Shown in pieces: positions 1-11,992 of a stretch of DNA of 64,000 bases. The DNA lies in assembly GCF_000972845.2 (NCBI RefSeq), contig NC_040028.1, positions 14,072,871 to 14,136,870 on the forward strand, given 5' to 3'. This stretch comes from Larimichthys crocea (lineage: Eukaryota > Chordata > Actinopteri > Sciaenidae). A program made the position numbers and the translations under genes. The notes beneath the pieces are model-generated. The model saw only the letters and a list, made by a program, of their open reading frames with translations, was not told the DNA's origin and ran no database searches. How positions within the stretch are numbered: position 1 is the stretch's first letter; each line of letters opens with the position of its first letter.

Positions 1-557
1 AAATATTCTTTGGCAATATTCGATGGCAGAAAGGTGCGAGCAGTCCCCTGCGGTAACCATTGAGTCAGGATCTTTAACTCTGTTCTTCATCCCTCCTCCA
101 GTTCCTCTGTCACTGTTATTACTGCTCTGGCACCCACCATCTGTCTGCCTATCATCTCCTATTGAAACTTGGAATGAATCTTATTGTTTCAGACACAGCT
201 AATGATTTATTTACAGCCTTTGCTGCGCCAATCTTAAAATCAGCAACAACAGTTTAACCAGCAAGTGTCTGAAGGTGGGTTACCTTCAAAATCTCTGTGT
301 TCTAGCTTGTTAATAAGTACAGGAGTGGAGGACAGTGTCATGCTAATGACCAATTAAATAGACGGACATTAGAAATCAAAAACAAACTGCCCAGCAGGGT
401 GACTAAGAGTGCAACCTTGTCTCATAGAAAATAACATTTATATACTACTCATTAGACAACACTGACGATTGCATCTTAAAGAGCAAACAAACACTGTCTT
501 ATATTGTTACTCTCGTGTGTTTAGTTTTGATAGACGTACTGTGCAGGTTGATAAATT

Positions 558-634
558 ATGGACAATAGAGCTGCCACGATTAGTCGATTAATCGAAAAAT
601 CAAAATAATCGTTTGTGGCAGCCCTAATGGACAA
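558..634. mobile_element. 61-bp hAT-type MITE with 8-bp target duplication
   Basis: The element is 566-626. It begins TAGAGCTGCCAC and ends with the inverse of TAGGGCTGCCAC, so the 12-bp terminal inverted repeats differ at one base. The same 8-bp sequence, atggacaa, lies immediately outside both ends (558-565 and 627-634). An 8-bp target duplication is the hallmark of the hAT superfamily. The interior is only a short AT-rich stretch with attagtcgattaatcg-type palindromes and no coding capacity. It is therefore a very short nonautonomous copy, mobilised in trans. Confidence 0.85.
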
Positions 635-1877
635 TAGCTGGTTTAGCAAGTTCTTTCTAGTGTTTTACATATTACGACCTCCTCAGTCAGTAAAAGATTG
701 TTTTAAAATGATTAAATTATTAAAATTAGACTACCCTTGCACTGTTGTATAGGAACACGTAATTATGTTTGATCAGCATGAAACCTGAACAACCACTCAA
801 CAACAATCCCAGAAGAGCTGTTTGTTACACTTCACTTCCTTTATTCATCTGGTATGCATGAAAAACACTATTATTATGAAGCCAATCCTGCATTTTGCTT
901 GAATTATGTATACAGTAGAACAGAGTCTGTGTTTTGCATATACAATCAGTATCACCATTACAATAACATACATAATAATTCTTCAATTTTCTTAGGACGT
1001 GATAATACTGAAGGTATCAGCTCTACCAATGGGAATAAAGTAACTGTGAAGCCAGTTTTATGTTTCTCTATCTATCAAAAGTTTTCATGCAGCTTAATGT
1101 ACCTTCACTCATTTAATTGCCAGTATAGATTTTCCTCTAGTGTGTTTGGCTTGATATAAAAGCAGCATAACCCTATTTAGATAAAGCCCTAAGCATAAAA
1201 TATGTAAATGACAATATTCCCCTAATATTTCAGTCAGCGAGCAATAAAAAAAATGAGAGGGTCGGTGGAAAACAGAGAGAATCTTTTGTTTGGCTGGTTT
1301 TTAAAATCAAATCTCATCTCCCTCTGCAGTGAGATGGCAGTCAGACAGCATCAGAGCAATTTTTATTTTTTGTATTTCAAGCAACACTAATGACATGCAG
1401 GACAAGATAAAACTTGTGGAGACACAAAGTGTCCTATAGCCTATTTGAAATCCCTTTAGTTTTTTGTTTACTTCCCTTGGATGTTTGACCTTCACTGTGC
1501 AGAAAGATGCATGTTTGCCACTGAAGGTAGTTTTCACATTAATCTGCTGAGAGGGGGAAAGTTTCTCTGTGCTCCCCTTAAGTCTGAGTTTAACACGTGT
1601 ACGTATGAGCAGGATTTTGTAACACTGAAACTAGTTTGGAAGCTAATTATGATCCAAAATATTTAATGACGTACACAAGTGTGACATGGGAACTGTCTTT
1701 TTCAGTGATAGGAGACATTTTGCATCTTACAGTTTAAATTTTAAATGAAAGATATTTGCATAAGGGAGAAGAAGTAGATGTGCTTTTAAGAATTAAGTCA
1801 TTTATTGAACTTTTTTGTGGAAAAACATGATTGCATAGCATTTTAATATTTGTGATAAGATGTCTGAAGGACTCCTG

Positions 1878-1988
1878 TGATTAACTAGAGACAAGTCCAG
1901 GTTGTACTCCGCCTCTGCCAGCTGGGATGGGCTTCAGCCGCATGACCCTGATAAGGATGAGCGGTTACAGAAAATAGATAGTTGGATG
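1878..1988 (+). mobile_element. 3' tail of a non-LTR retrotransposon (LINE)
   Basis: The segment carries tactccgcctctgcc, then ctgggatgggcttcagcc, then gaccctgataaggatgagcgg, and ends in an atagatagttggatg tail. This is the 3' end found on many 5'-truncated fish LINE copies, whose consensus ends in an 'agcggttaagaaaatggatgg' type sequence. The family name (RTE/Rex3-like or L2-like) is from memory and uncertain. No coding part remains, so it is a dead 5'-truncated copy. Confidence 0.6.
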
Positions 1989-4900
1989 TCTGGAGGGGAT
2001 CCTTAATTAATGATTTAAACATTATGAAAATAATTATGTAAACACAGAGTATTTAACATGTTTTGATGTGAGGTCAATAGTATGAAACGTTATTGAGTGT
2101 ATTGCATCTCATTCATGTCTTCATAATGCCACTTTCCATCACAAAGAGAATACTAGCCATGTCAGACAGGGTAGGGGCCAGTTATATGATTAGCTGTCGC
2201 TGTAGCTGTGCTTTAGTCTGAATTATTGTACATGTAGTGAATGCCGTTGTAAAATACAGACTTCTGCAGTGCATTCATATTATACACATTTATTCAGTAT
2301 TGAACACTTTGGGTCACCATAGCAACCTGATGAAGTACACTCCAATGAGTAATTGGCACAGAGCATGAACCATAAATAATTATATAAATACAGCTACAGT
2401 TTACTTACTAAATACATGAATTATCTACCAGAGCTGTCACTGAAAGCGATGCCACAGTGTTTAGAAAAAGTGTGTTTTCTCAGATGATATACTGAAGCCA
2501 TCTGTGTTTCCAGAACAACAGATCTTACGATACACAACAGTCTTCCCGGATTGGATTTATAGAGGCAGGGTGATTTACAGGCTCATTCTTGGTTAAAGGA
2601 TTTGATGCTATGGTTGAAATATTGTCTTTTAAACTTGTTGTTTTGTTTGATTTGTGTTTTATAATAGACTGCCAGGGGGGAAAAAAATGGCTCATAAAAT
2701 ATAGAGAGGTTCAAGTAAATGTTGTGAAAAACATTTTTTAATGGCTCTGAAAATGCGTGCACGGTTGCTCTCCTTTTCCAAGGTCAGTGAAATCTCGGCT
2801 ATAAGCTTACAAATGTGACTTTCAGCAACATAATGCTGGCCGGGAGATTTAAGACTTTACCGCTTGCTGTGCTACAATTTTCAAATCATTCTTCACACAT
2901 CTCTGCTCCATCAGGCGGTCCTGTTATCAGTCTTTTATATATCATTTTACTTATTTATTATAAATATAGGCTTGTTCAATTCCAGTGTTGAAGTCTGAGG
3001 AGAGCAGTGGACAAAACAAGGAAACCTTCATGTCATTCGCTTATTACTGAACGCTAAATCGGGTGTTTGTAACCAGCATGGTTTAGCAAGGCATGGGTTA
3101 TTAAAATGAATCTTATTATCTCCAAGCTTCTGTGAATTGTGCACTCTGTGATATTAAGTATAACCAGCAATATTCAAAGAGTGTTGTGTCAAATGAAAGC
3201 CAAGGTAATCAATTTAAATTTGGGGGCGCAGGCTGTCCTCAGTACTCCAGCTTCGTATGAACCAGTTAATTCAATCTGGCAATCTATTAGCTCTGAGATG
3301 TTGTTATTGGAAAAACACTTTAGACCTGTCTATAGATGGTCAGGGGCCCATGAATCAAAACATTTTTGTCGTGTGCAGAGGAGAACGTAATAACCCTTTT
3401 TAGAAAGCAGCCCACCAAACATTCAACCCAGAGGACTGGAGAAAGAAATGTCATGTCTTGATGAATGGCTGTCTTTGTGCCATGCTCCCCATACAAGTTT
3501 ACCTCTTGCTATATAATAAATCATAACAAATTGGGTTCTCTGTGGTACTACAGGCTAATTATTTCCTTTTCATTCCCCTCTCTGTTGTGTTTCTTGAGCA
3601 CGTTTTAAGTCCTCAAGGTCCAGAGTTAGAGGTGTGACCGTGTTCCTCCCCATATAGGCTGTTTTATACTTTACTGTCCTTTCTGCCAGTCACCGGCCCA
3701 ATCTGGTCACACAGAGTGGGAGATTTTATGACTGACTCTCTGTGTGACACCCAGTATTATGGAGACTGATTGGAATAATAGCTCTGCAAAGGTCTGGCAG
3801 CCTGCCTGTGGGCTTTACTCCATGCTCCAGTGATCTAAACACAAGCTAGAGTCACATCTCAGCTTCCACACATCTTAGACAACAAGACACTGAACCTGGA
3901 AGGCCATTGTAAGAAATTACAAAGCTGTGTTAAAGAAAAAAAAGTCCGGGGCTGTGTTCACAAAGTATTTTATCTTAAGAATGGTGTTAAGTGTTGCTGA
4001 AAGTTCCTACTAAGAGTCTCCTTTACAATGCAGCTGAAACCGGATTTTGCTGTGGGACTGAGAGAACTCCTAAGCAAAGAGTAGAGGCAGACTCAAAACA
4101 TGCTTTTAAAAGTTCATTATCATTATGTAGTTCCAAAACAAGGTCCATTACATGCAGCAGATGACTGGCTGAGAGTGAGCAAGTGTTAGTGCCTCTCTAA
4201 CCTCCCTCTAACCTCTCACTTATGAACTAACGTCAGCACTGAAAAGCTCTGTAAAATACTGACCACCAAGTCTAAGAGCCCCAGCTAAAAACTAATCTGC
4301 TAATATGTTGACCATGTTCACAGTCTTAGTTTAGTATGGCAGCTGTTGAATGTTATTCATTTTGTCTGTATTTAGTCATAAAAATGTGACTTGCTGATGA
4401 CAGTAAATAAAAAGGAACGGCAAAATAATACCATTTATCTTTGACATGAATGTGTTTACTTGATCTCATGGCAATTTATTTGAGACATTTCATCTACAAT
4501 CACAAATCTCATGTTTAAGAAAAGACAAAGCCATCACTAAAGTCAGAATTTATCCTCTGGGATATTTCAATCTGAACCAAATAGACCATCAGCAAGCTAT
4601 ACATAAACTTTGCAGTCTTCAAGTTAGGACTGACGAGCCCCTTATTTTTGTCTCTTAGGGGCTACCTTTATCCACAGGATGTTTTGTGAATAAATAAACG
4701 GCACCAAGCTACAGTCCTCTGCGACAACACTGATGACAACTGATACCACCAGTTGAGTTGTGATGCCATTAACCATTGTAAATGGCAGCGTCTCTGCAGA
4801 ACATCTTCATATTTCTTCTTGATGTTAGTTTGAGGTCAAAAACGTCTTGCACAAACAATCAGGATAAAACCTCTCATAACCAGTATATACAGCCCTCTCT

Positions 4901-6724
4901 CCTCCTCCTCCCAGCTCTCTTCTATACCTCGCCTCCCTCTTATATCTAATTAATATTAATATTTCACCATATGCTATCTCACCCACAGGGATAAAAGTCT
5001 GCTGGTGAAACTAAAGTGATGCACTCAGTGATACGCAGACATCACGATCATTATAATCACACAGAGAAGTGACTACTCGTTTGGTTTGATTGGGCGACAG
5101 TAAGAAATGTTCAGCTGTTTTCTGAGCCACTGGTTGTCAGGACACGAGTCATTACTAGAAACAAGACCATGTGTGATGTGTCTCACTTCAGTTCATTCTG
5201 TACTAATTAAAGACAGACATTCAGAAGTAGTAAAATCTAGTGGTGTGTATGCACAAGAGCTCTAGGCCAACTTGAAAAGTTTGGAGGTTATGTTTTACAG
5301 ACTGGCGGCCAAATGAACTGTCAGCATTGTCTCAGTCCTGACTCATAAATATTTTTTGCTTCAGTCTGGAAAGCGACATTTTAAGTGTGACTTCTTGCTA
5401 CCGACTGGCCTGGTTATTGTGTATTTGAACATGTGTAGATGGAGGTTTCTGTTTTCACTATGTTATTAACCTTGGAGCAAACAGTCTGGGCTTGATCTCC
5501 CCTCTGTTATTCCGTCTTCACTCTATCTGACCCTCCACCCTCCTCTGGTATTAGAAAATATTGTCTCTCTGTGTATTTCATGCGTCCTGAGTAAACTGTT
5601 GTTAAAGGGAACTGTTGTTTGCTCGTCCAAATCCTATGAGATTCAACAGTAATTTCAAGTCTGATAATGTGAACAAATACTCTGAACACAGGAGTTTTTG
5701 CTGAAAAACTCCAGAGAAAAGGGTTCGGTACACAATAAACTGAAGGAAGACAGTTTTAGACTGATAATCTGCTGCTCTACAATCTGTTCTGAAACACAAC
5801 AAATAAACAGCATAGATGTAGTCACAGTCCAAGGTAGGAAGGTATATTTCTCATAATATACAAAAAATTAAATAGAGATAGAGCTGTTTTGCATTACACC
5901 CTCTCCTGTGAAAAGCATCGTCTCTTCTGCCTTCTCTGACTGAAAAGAAAAGTCACCTTCAAAACCCAGGACACATGATCAAAACACTATCGCATGCTGT
6001 AGCTGTTCAGCCACCTGCGCAAAAAGCACAAACATTTCAGTGTCCACGCTGCAGAACGACAGCTCGAAATGTAGGCATGCCAAATTTCTGTCTGCTCAGT
6101 AACAAGCGGATGGTATAGCAGTGCAGCACTGAACAAACCTGGAGAAAGAAATCACCCCAGGGGGAAAGGCTTATCATGGCACAGTGTTCCCTTTGTGCCA
6201 CCATATCACGCTGTCATGCAGAATCCTGCCAACCCCACAGCTCTTTTGAGCCACCGAACAAGAGAGATTGTACCCCGTTTCATTTTCTTTCTTTCTTTTT
6301 TGTTTTTCTTTTGCTTTTGGTTGGAGTTTATAAAAGGGCATGTGTCTGCCCTTCTGAAATGTCAACCTAAGGATCAGCGTCGTGTATTGAATGTTGAAAA
6401 TGTTGTCACGTATTTTGTGAAATTCTGATACCGGATAAATCTACAACTCATTCACATACGGGTATAAACATTGAATTCAGTTTACAGCAATAAAGTAAGT
6501 GATGTTATTGATGGCTTTATCTATTGCTGAAGTAAAACAACTTCTTATTTTTCAGTCGGCATCAGGTACACCCACTTTTCCAGGCATAGTACAGTACATT
6601 TAACATACTCTAGTACTAAAAGCGGCTATAATCGATCGGCTTTTATAACAATGTATCCCCAAACACAATTATGACCTGAATCTGCAGCTCCTCTCACCTT
6701 CCTGAAGCTTTATAATGAGTTTCA

Positions 6725-6990
6725 GTGCATTGTTTAGCTTTCCAGCCCACAGCTTTACCGTTTTGGTTCATTTTCACTGTTCTCATAGAGTTGCTTCTGG
6801 CTGCAGAAGGCAACTGTTTTCAGTGGAAAAAGCTCTAAACTGTAGACTACCTGCTCAGCACCAAATGGCAGACAGACACCGTTAGAGCAGCCAAAGAGCC
6901 AGACATTTCCCTCGGGAGTTGGAGAGATTGAGATAAACATTGAACACAACTCCTAATGAATAATAATGTTAGTCTGTATCTGCTGGATGT
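6725..6990 (+). repeat. Dispersed repeat, copy A (related to 50813-51310)
   Basis: This stretch shares several blocks in the same order with 50813-51310. Examples are a 'cagcccacagctttaccgtt' block followed by ttggttca and tcactg, and later 'aaagagccagacatttcc'. The partner copy has 'cccacaactttactgtt' and 'aaagagtcagatatttcc' at equivalent places. The two are diverged copies of one interspersed element. I did not find its termini and cannot classify it. Confidence 0.5.
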
Positions 6991-7030
6991 AAATAAATAA
7001 CTGAACAAAATATGTTAGTTATTGCAAAAT

Positions 7031-7145
7031 AATACAGTAATTATTTTTGAGGTATTTGAGTTTTCATTCCTGTGTATACTTCTATTCCACTTCAGATCTT
7101 CAGGGAAATATTACTCCATTTTACTCCATAAAACTAGTAAATTAA
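7031..7145. repeat. Fragment of a common fish dispersed repeat
   Basis: The string ttttgaggtatttgag, followed by cttctattccacttcag and blocks ending attactccattttactcc, resembles part of an abundant fish repeat. The full-length form, as I remember it, contains 'actttccaccact' and 'tacttaagta' motifs. Other likely pieces lie at 42560-42915 and 45521-45790. The copy is partial and abuts the next repeat at 7146. Confidence 0.4.
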
Positions 7146-7442
7146 AAGTCCAGGGGTAATGTGTGGCAATATAATATTCATAACTATGTTTTCGTTAGTG
7201 TATAACCTCCTGAAAGTAAGAATTGCATTTTCATTACCTTAGAATGAGCCTTACAGACGCTGCAGGTTCGAGTCCACTGTGCCGAACCATCATGTTTAAA
7301 TATTGTCCAATATAGTATCCCAGAACGGACAAATCAAACACGGGCTCTAGATAGAGCCTTTCTCCTAAATGTGTAGATAGGAAACAGTGTGGCAAGAGGT
7401 ATTCACTTGGCTGCAGTCTGTTAGATGCCACTAAATCCTACA
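7146..7442 (+). mobile_element. MITE-like nonautonomous element, copy 1
   Basis: The copy parallels 11373-11672 along its length. Shared blocks include ttagtgtataa...cctgaaa, cagaacggacaaa (the partner has cagaatggacaaa), ggctcta, ggcaagagg/aacaagagg and agatgccactaaatcctac (the partner has agatgtcagtaaatcctac). In the better copy the ends form imperfect inverted repeats, so a nonautonomous DNA transposon is likely. This copy is diverged and its left end is damaged. Confidence 0.55.
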
Positions 7443-8204
7443 TACTTATGAATAAAATATGATTAAATTAACAAATAGTATACACGTTAGTTTAAATTGA
7501 CTCTACTACTACTTGCACAGGATTGTATCTGCTATAATAAAAAAGTAATATATAATAGTTATATAATAGTTTAGCAAGGACACAGCATTAACATTTTTAA
7601 ATAAAAAGGACTTTCAATGAACAAAACAATTGTTTCAGGTAAATATATTACAGCTTGAGGTATCTGCAATGCTGATACATGAAGACATTGTGTCATTGTG
7701 TGACCGTGCTTTCCTGCCCTTTACCAAACTCTGCTTTATTATTTCATCTGTGCTGCCTGTAAATCGAATGTGAGAACAAATTTAGATTGCGGATCACTGT
7801 CATAATCAGTGTCATAGTTAAATTATCACAAAGTGAATTTGTCCAGTTGCAGAACACGATGATGAGTCACTTTTTGGTAGACGCTGAAGGCATCGCAATT
7901 TTCCCACATGCTTTTCAACCACTTTAGTCATTTGTTGGATATTGATTTCATCTGAGTCCTTTACTTTGTTAGTCTGACTAGATTTACTCCAAGGATTATT
8001 TATTGTATAAATAGAATTAATATGATACTCAGGCAGCATTTCCTCATTTGTTTGACCTGTTGCTGATACCAAAGTGTGTGGTGTGTCTTTTATTCATATT
8101 CTAGTAGCCACTGTTGAGTTTATTGGATCTTTTTTAATAAATCACTCGTTTCTTTAAAGCCTGTCTCATATACATACATACATATATATATATTAATGTA
8201 CAAT

Positions 8205-8221
8205 TTCTCTCTCTCTTTCAG
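8205..8221 (+). other. b3galt1: Splice acceptor of the b3galt1 coding exon
   Basis: A pyrimidine-rich run, ctctctctctttcag, ends in AG at 8220-8221. It implies that the coding exon begins at 8222 and is preceded by at least one noncoding leader exon upstream. Mammalian B3GALT1 also has noncoding 5' exons and a single coding exon. The upstream leader exons could not be located from sequence alone. Confidence 0.6.
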
Positions 8222-8326
8222 ATGTAAATGGAGAAGCAAAAGTGTCACCAACAGATATTGGACATCCATATGATTTTAAAGTGCTCTGTATTAAAACGTA
8301 ACCAGCATCACTTCTCTCTGAAGTAA
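8222..8326 (+). promoter_or_regulatory. b3galt1: Upstream ORFs in the b3galt1 leader
   Basis: If the exon starts at 8222, its first six bases are ATG TAA, a minimal start-stop uORF. A second ATG follows at 8228 with G at +4 and opens a 32-codon frame that ends at TAA 8324-8326. Both lie upstream of the main start at 8457 and do not overlap it. Such elements usually lower or condition translation of the main frame. That effect is inferred here, not shown. Confidence 0.5.
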
Positions 8327-8456
8327 TCCATTACTGACAATTAATGTCAAACTGCGTGCTGGAGCAGCTTCATGCTGCCTCGCTGAGTGAAATACGGCTA
8401 ATGGAAAGAAAGCCTTATAAGATCCAGCTCATCAAAATACACCTAAATGCAGCATA

Positions 8457-9446
8457 ATGCCTTCAAAAGTGTCATGTTTGTACCTGCTGACAGTGGTCTG
8501 CTGGGCGAGCGCTCTGTGGTACTTGAGCATATCTCGCCCAACATCCACCTATGTCGGCCACATGTCTCTGCCTATACGTAAGACTGCGAAAACCCATAAA
8601 AACCTCACAACGTTCACCAACATCCGCACCCGCTCCCTTAACCCACACGCCTTTGAATTTGTCATCAATGAGCCGAAGAAGTGCGAAAGCGTAACTCCCT
8701 TCCTGGTCATCCTTATTAGCACCACGCACAAGGAGTTCGATGCGCGACAGGCCATCCGGGAAACCTGGGGGGATGAGAGCACCTTCAGCGACATCCACAT
8801 CCTCACCATCTTTCTGCTGGGCAAGAACACGGACGCCATCCTGAACCAGATGGTGGAGCAGGAGAGCCAGATCTTCCATGACATAGTGGTGGAGAACTTT
8901 ATCGATTCCTACCACAACCTTACCCTCAAGACCATGATGGGTATGCGCTGGGTGGCCACCTACTGCCCCAAAGCGCAGTATGTCATGAAGACAGACAGTG
9001 ACATCTTTGTCAATATGGACAATCTGATCTACAAGCTCCTAAAGCCCAGCACCAAGCCGAGGAGGAGATATTTTACCGGCTATGTTATAAATGGTGGTCC
9101 CATAAGGGATATGCGCAGTAAGTGGTACATGTCCAGGGACTTGTATCCTGACAGTAAATACCCACCTTTCTGCTCAGGCACTGGCTACGTGTTCTCAGCA
9201 GACGTAGCTGAGCTCATCTACAAGACTTCACTACACACAAGACTGTTGCACCTGGAGGATGTGTATGTGGGACTGTGCTTGCGTAAGCTGGGTATACACC
9301 CGTATCAGAACAGTGGTTTTAATCACTGGAAAATGGCCTACAGTCTGTGCAGATACAGGCGGGTTTTCACTGTGCACCAGATCTCCCCGGAGGAGATGCA
9401 CCGCATTTGGAATGACATGTCCAGCAAGAAGCACCTGAGATGTTAG
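8457..9446 (+). CDS. b3galt1: Beta-1,3-galactosyltransferase 1
   Basis: The 329-residue protein is a Golgi type II membrane glycosyltransferase (family GT31). It transfers galactose from UDP-Gal in beta-1,3 linkage to GlcNAc-terminated glycans. A short cytoplasmic start precedes a signal-anchor membrane segment at about residues 6-24. The luminal domain carries the family motifs RQAIRETWG (97-105), a metal-binding DSD within TDSDIFVN (180-182), FCSGTGY (238-244) and EDVYVG (267-272). NLT sequons occur at N49 and N154. The C-terminal half is nearly identical to mammalian B3GALT1, as I remember it, and the start matches the family MxSKVSCLY opening. The coding region has no intron, as in other vertebrates. 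A near-C-terminal SSKKHLRC matches B3GALT1 rather than its paralogues. Length is close to the mammalian 326 residues and no damage was seen. Confidence 0.97.
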   Translation: MPSKVSCLYLLTVVCWASALWYLSISRPTSTYVGHMSLPIRKTAKTHKNLTTFTNIRTRSLNPHAFEFVINEPKKCESVTPFLVILISTTHKEFDARQAIRETWGDESTFSDIHILTIFLLGKNTDAILNQMVEQESQIFHDIVVENFIDSYHNLTLKTMMGMRWVATYCPKAQYVMKTDSDIFVNMDNLIYKLLKPSTKPRRRYFTGYVINGGPIRDMRSKWYMSRDLYPDSKYPPFCSGTGYVFSADVAELIYKTSLHTRLLHLEDVYVGLCLRKLGIHPYQNSGFNHWKMAYSLCRYRRVFTVHQISPEEMHRIWNDMSSKKHLRC

Positions 9447-9779
9447 GGGACATGAGGACCACCGAACAACAACTTAACGTTTTTTTTTTTCCTGCCTTTT
9501 TTTTCCCTCTCCTTTTCAATTTGAATCATGCTGAGTAATGTAAAAAAAACATTGAGGGCTGCTGCAAGTGTCTATTTCATGACAGATGTTTTCATCAAAG
9601 TCCATCATTGTCTGTTTCTGTTGATTACACCTCACGATTGTTAACGAATGCATGAGGCTTGTAAAGCGCGTATTCTCATGCATAATTAAAATGTGGTGTC
9701 GTTCCTGAAAGTAATTTTTTTTTTATGTATTCCAGGTCCAATCTAAGCAAACATTTTTTTATAAGCATTAAGTCGGTCA

Positions 9780-9960
9780 GCGTTAAGTAGTGTGGCCTAA
9801 TGTGTAGAGGCAGTGTTTCAGTCAGATGACCTTGGTTCGAGCCCTCACACTGACAACATTCAGCCCTGTTAAAGTGTCCTTGAGCAAGACACTGAATCTG
9901 CACCAGCTGCATGGCTGCTGACTTAGCACCCTGATCTTCCTGCAGGAGTGCAAGCCAAAA
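9780..9960 (+). mobile_element. tRNA-derived SINE
   Basis: A tRNA-like head contains a degenerate A box (tggcctaatgtgtagagg) and a good B box, ggttcgagccc (about 9834-9844). It is followed by the core at 9874-9896, a near-palindromic 'tccttgagcaagacac' type block. The same 23-base block recurs inverted at 54015-54037 with two mismatches. The A box/B box/core order is that of a Pol III SINE. The family name is not certain. Confidence 0.6.
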
Positions 9961-11372
9961 TAACTTCAGTGCAGGAATCTAAATATTAAATTACCGTATT
10001 ACATCTATAATGTTATGCATTTTAAAAGTATTATTTAGAAAGGAGAGTTCCAGATCAGTGAGAATGCAAATGCTAATCCTATACAACAACAAACCAGGTC
10101 GTCTGTTGAGATAAAACTACATATACACTAAATGCTGCTCTCTACCTTCTTTTGGTCTTTATGATGAACACAGTCGGATACAAATCTGAAAATAAGCTGC
10201 AGTATATTATTAGTCTACAAACAGAACAAGTCAAAAGATAATTTAATGTTTTGCAATCGGTATTTTTTTCCTTTAGCAGTGGTAAATAGTGAAAGTTTTA
10301 GCTGAATTTGCTGGATGTTTTTTTTCACAGCTTTGTCTGATGTTTTTGTTTACATATTTTTGTTTACATCTCTGGAAAAAGTCAGATGTGAAGTTTTTTT
10401 TTTTTTTTTTAATCTCTTTGACATTTTTATATAATTGTGTTTGTCAGCTACCAGCTACTGGCTTCTCATTACTTCAGCTACCGCTTTTGGTTTATATATG
10501 CTGTGCAGCTCCTCCACACATCAAGAGAAATACAGTATCATGTTGTGAAAGTATGAGTTTAACTGTAGCTAAGACCATTACAGACTGGATGTATTATCAT
10601 ATGTATCTGGCATATCAGTGATTACTGCTACTGACATCATTTTGTTTCTCAGAAAACGTGGCTTTCATTGCCAAATGTTCATTTCCTTTTCCAAAAGTTC
10701 TGTAGTATTATAAGCTAATGTGACATTTACTGTGAAAGCATCAACAAGGGGTTGTTGTCATATTGTATGTTTTTTATATTAAAAAACAAATACTTGAATA
10801 ATTAAAGTTATATTACTGCTTTTACTTGTTACTTACTTCAAGTCCACATTTCCAGACGGTTACTTTGAAGGTTTATTGAAGGTTTCTTTTAATGTTGATG
10901 TACTTGCAATTAAAAGATCAGGTTGTTTTACTTTCTGGATGACACATTTGAAAAGACTGAAATTACAAGATAAGGATGATATTAGCACAAGTAGCAGGTC
11001 ACAACATGTACTACTATAAACCACTGGTCACACCAGACCAAGTAAGGTCGTTGAAACTAAATCCTTGAGTGTATTGATTTGAGCAGCGGTGCATTTTATT
11101 GCTCGTGAATTCAACTTTTCATTTGTAAGAAGAACAATGTCTAAATTCGTCTTTCAAAAATTACATAGTGTTGCTTTAAAGTCATTTTAGAAACAATAAA
11201 CACAATTCTTTATTTCTTTTTTTTTTTTTTATGTAAAGTAGCCAAAAGCAGCCATTTGTTAGCTGCTCACCCTTTATGGCTCATGATTTCATTCTGCATA
11301 AAACATCGATTTCATGTCTGTCTGTCCTCCAGTACCTTTCTTGAGGTTTCTTCCATTTTTTCCCCCCAGTTA

Positions 11373-11672
11373 AAGGTCCAATGTGTAAAATTTCATGGGG
11401 TTTTATTACCAGAATATGGCAGAAATGGAATATAACTTTTTTTATATAACTTTTCCATTAGTGTGTAATCACCTGAAAATGAAAATTGCACCACGACTCC
11501 ACTTCCAGAGTCCATCGTGTTAAAACACAGAGTTTCTACAGTAGAGTTCTACAGAATGGACAAACTACAACAATGGCTCTAATTAGGGCAGAGAGGGTGT
11601 AACAAGAGGGTTGCAATCAGCAACTACACCACTAGATGTCAGTAAATCCTACACACTGATCATTTAAAGGGA
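11373..11672 (+). mobile_element. MITE-like nonautonomous element, copy 2
   Basis: The left end reads aaaggtccaatgtgtaaaat. The right end, read inverted, gives aaatgatcagtgtgtaggat, so the termini form an imperfect inverted repeat of about 20 bp. The roughly 300-bp interior matches the copy at 7146-7442 block by block and has no coding potential. The structure suits a nonautonomous DNA transposon of a family that, from memory, is abundant in fish. The superfamily was not determined. Confidence 0.6.
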
Positions 11673-11992
11673 TTTTATAGGGAGTTATTTATTTAGGAAT
11701 CTGGACAGAGGGTGTCATATACTGTGCAGACTGTAGAGCCCCTTTGAGGCAAATTTGTGAGTTGGATATTTGGCTTCATAAATGAAACTGAATTGAACTG
11801 TAGACTTGAAGAAAAGGAACAGATGTAAGTCCTTTTATACCAAATATCTGCTAAATTAAACAAAACAAGAAAATCAACTTCTTCAAAATCATCTGATATT
11901 TGAAGTTTACGCCAATCAAGCAAGTTATGATTATGTTATGATGCTGTCAGCTGAAAGTAAATACGCCACACCTTTTCTAAATAATAGCAATT

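Larger units (their letters stand above)
1..8221. other. Noncoding DNA upstream of b3galt1
   Basis: No coding exon could be supported here on either strand. The open frames are short, lack recognisable domains and are not joined by plausible splice sites. The stretch is AT-rich. It is probably intergenic DNA and/or an intron between noncoding leader exons of b3galt1, because a good splice acceptor precedes the coding exon. Recognisable contents are a hAT-type MITE (558-634), a LINE-like 3' tail (about 1878-1988) and three degraded repeats between about 6725 and 7442. I saw nothing else that I can name. Confidence 0.6.
9447..11990. other. b3galt1 3' UTR and intergenic DNA
   Basis: The b3galt1 3' UTR begins here. 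An ATTAAA-type signal occurs near 9684, but the transcript end is unclear because fish and mammalian B3GALT1 UTRs can be long. The stretch also holds a tRNA-derived SINE (about 9780-9960), poly(T) runs near 9480, 10396 and 11218, and the MITE-like copy 2 (11373-11672). No coding exon could be supported. Confidence 0.5.

Noticed and set aside
8472..8915. A 147-codon open frame on the minus strand inside b3galt1
   Set aside because: It is antisense to a strongly conserved coding region and has no domain of its own. It is explained by the codon bias of the real gene.
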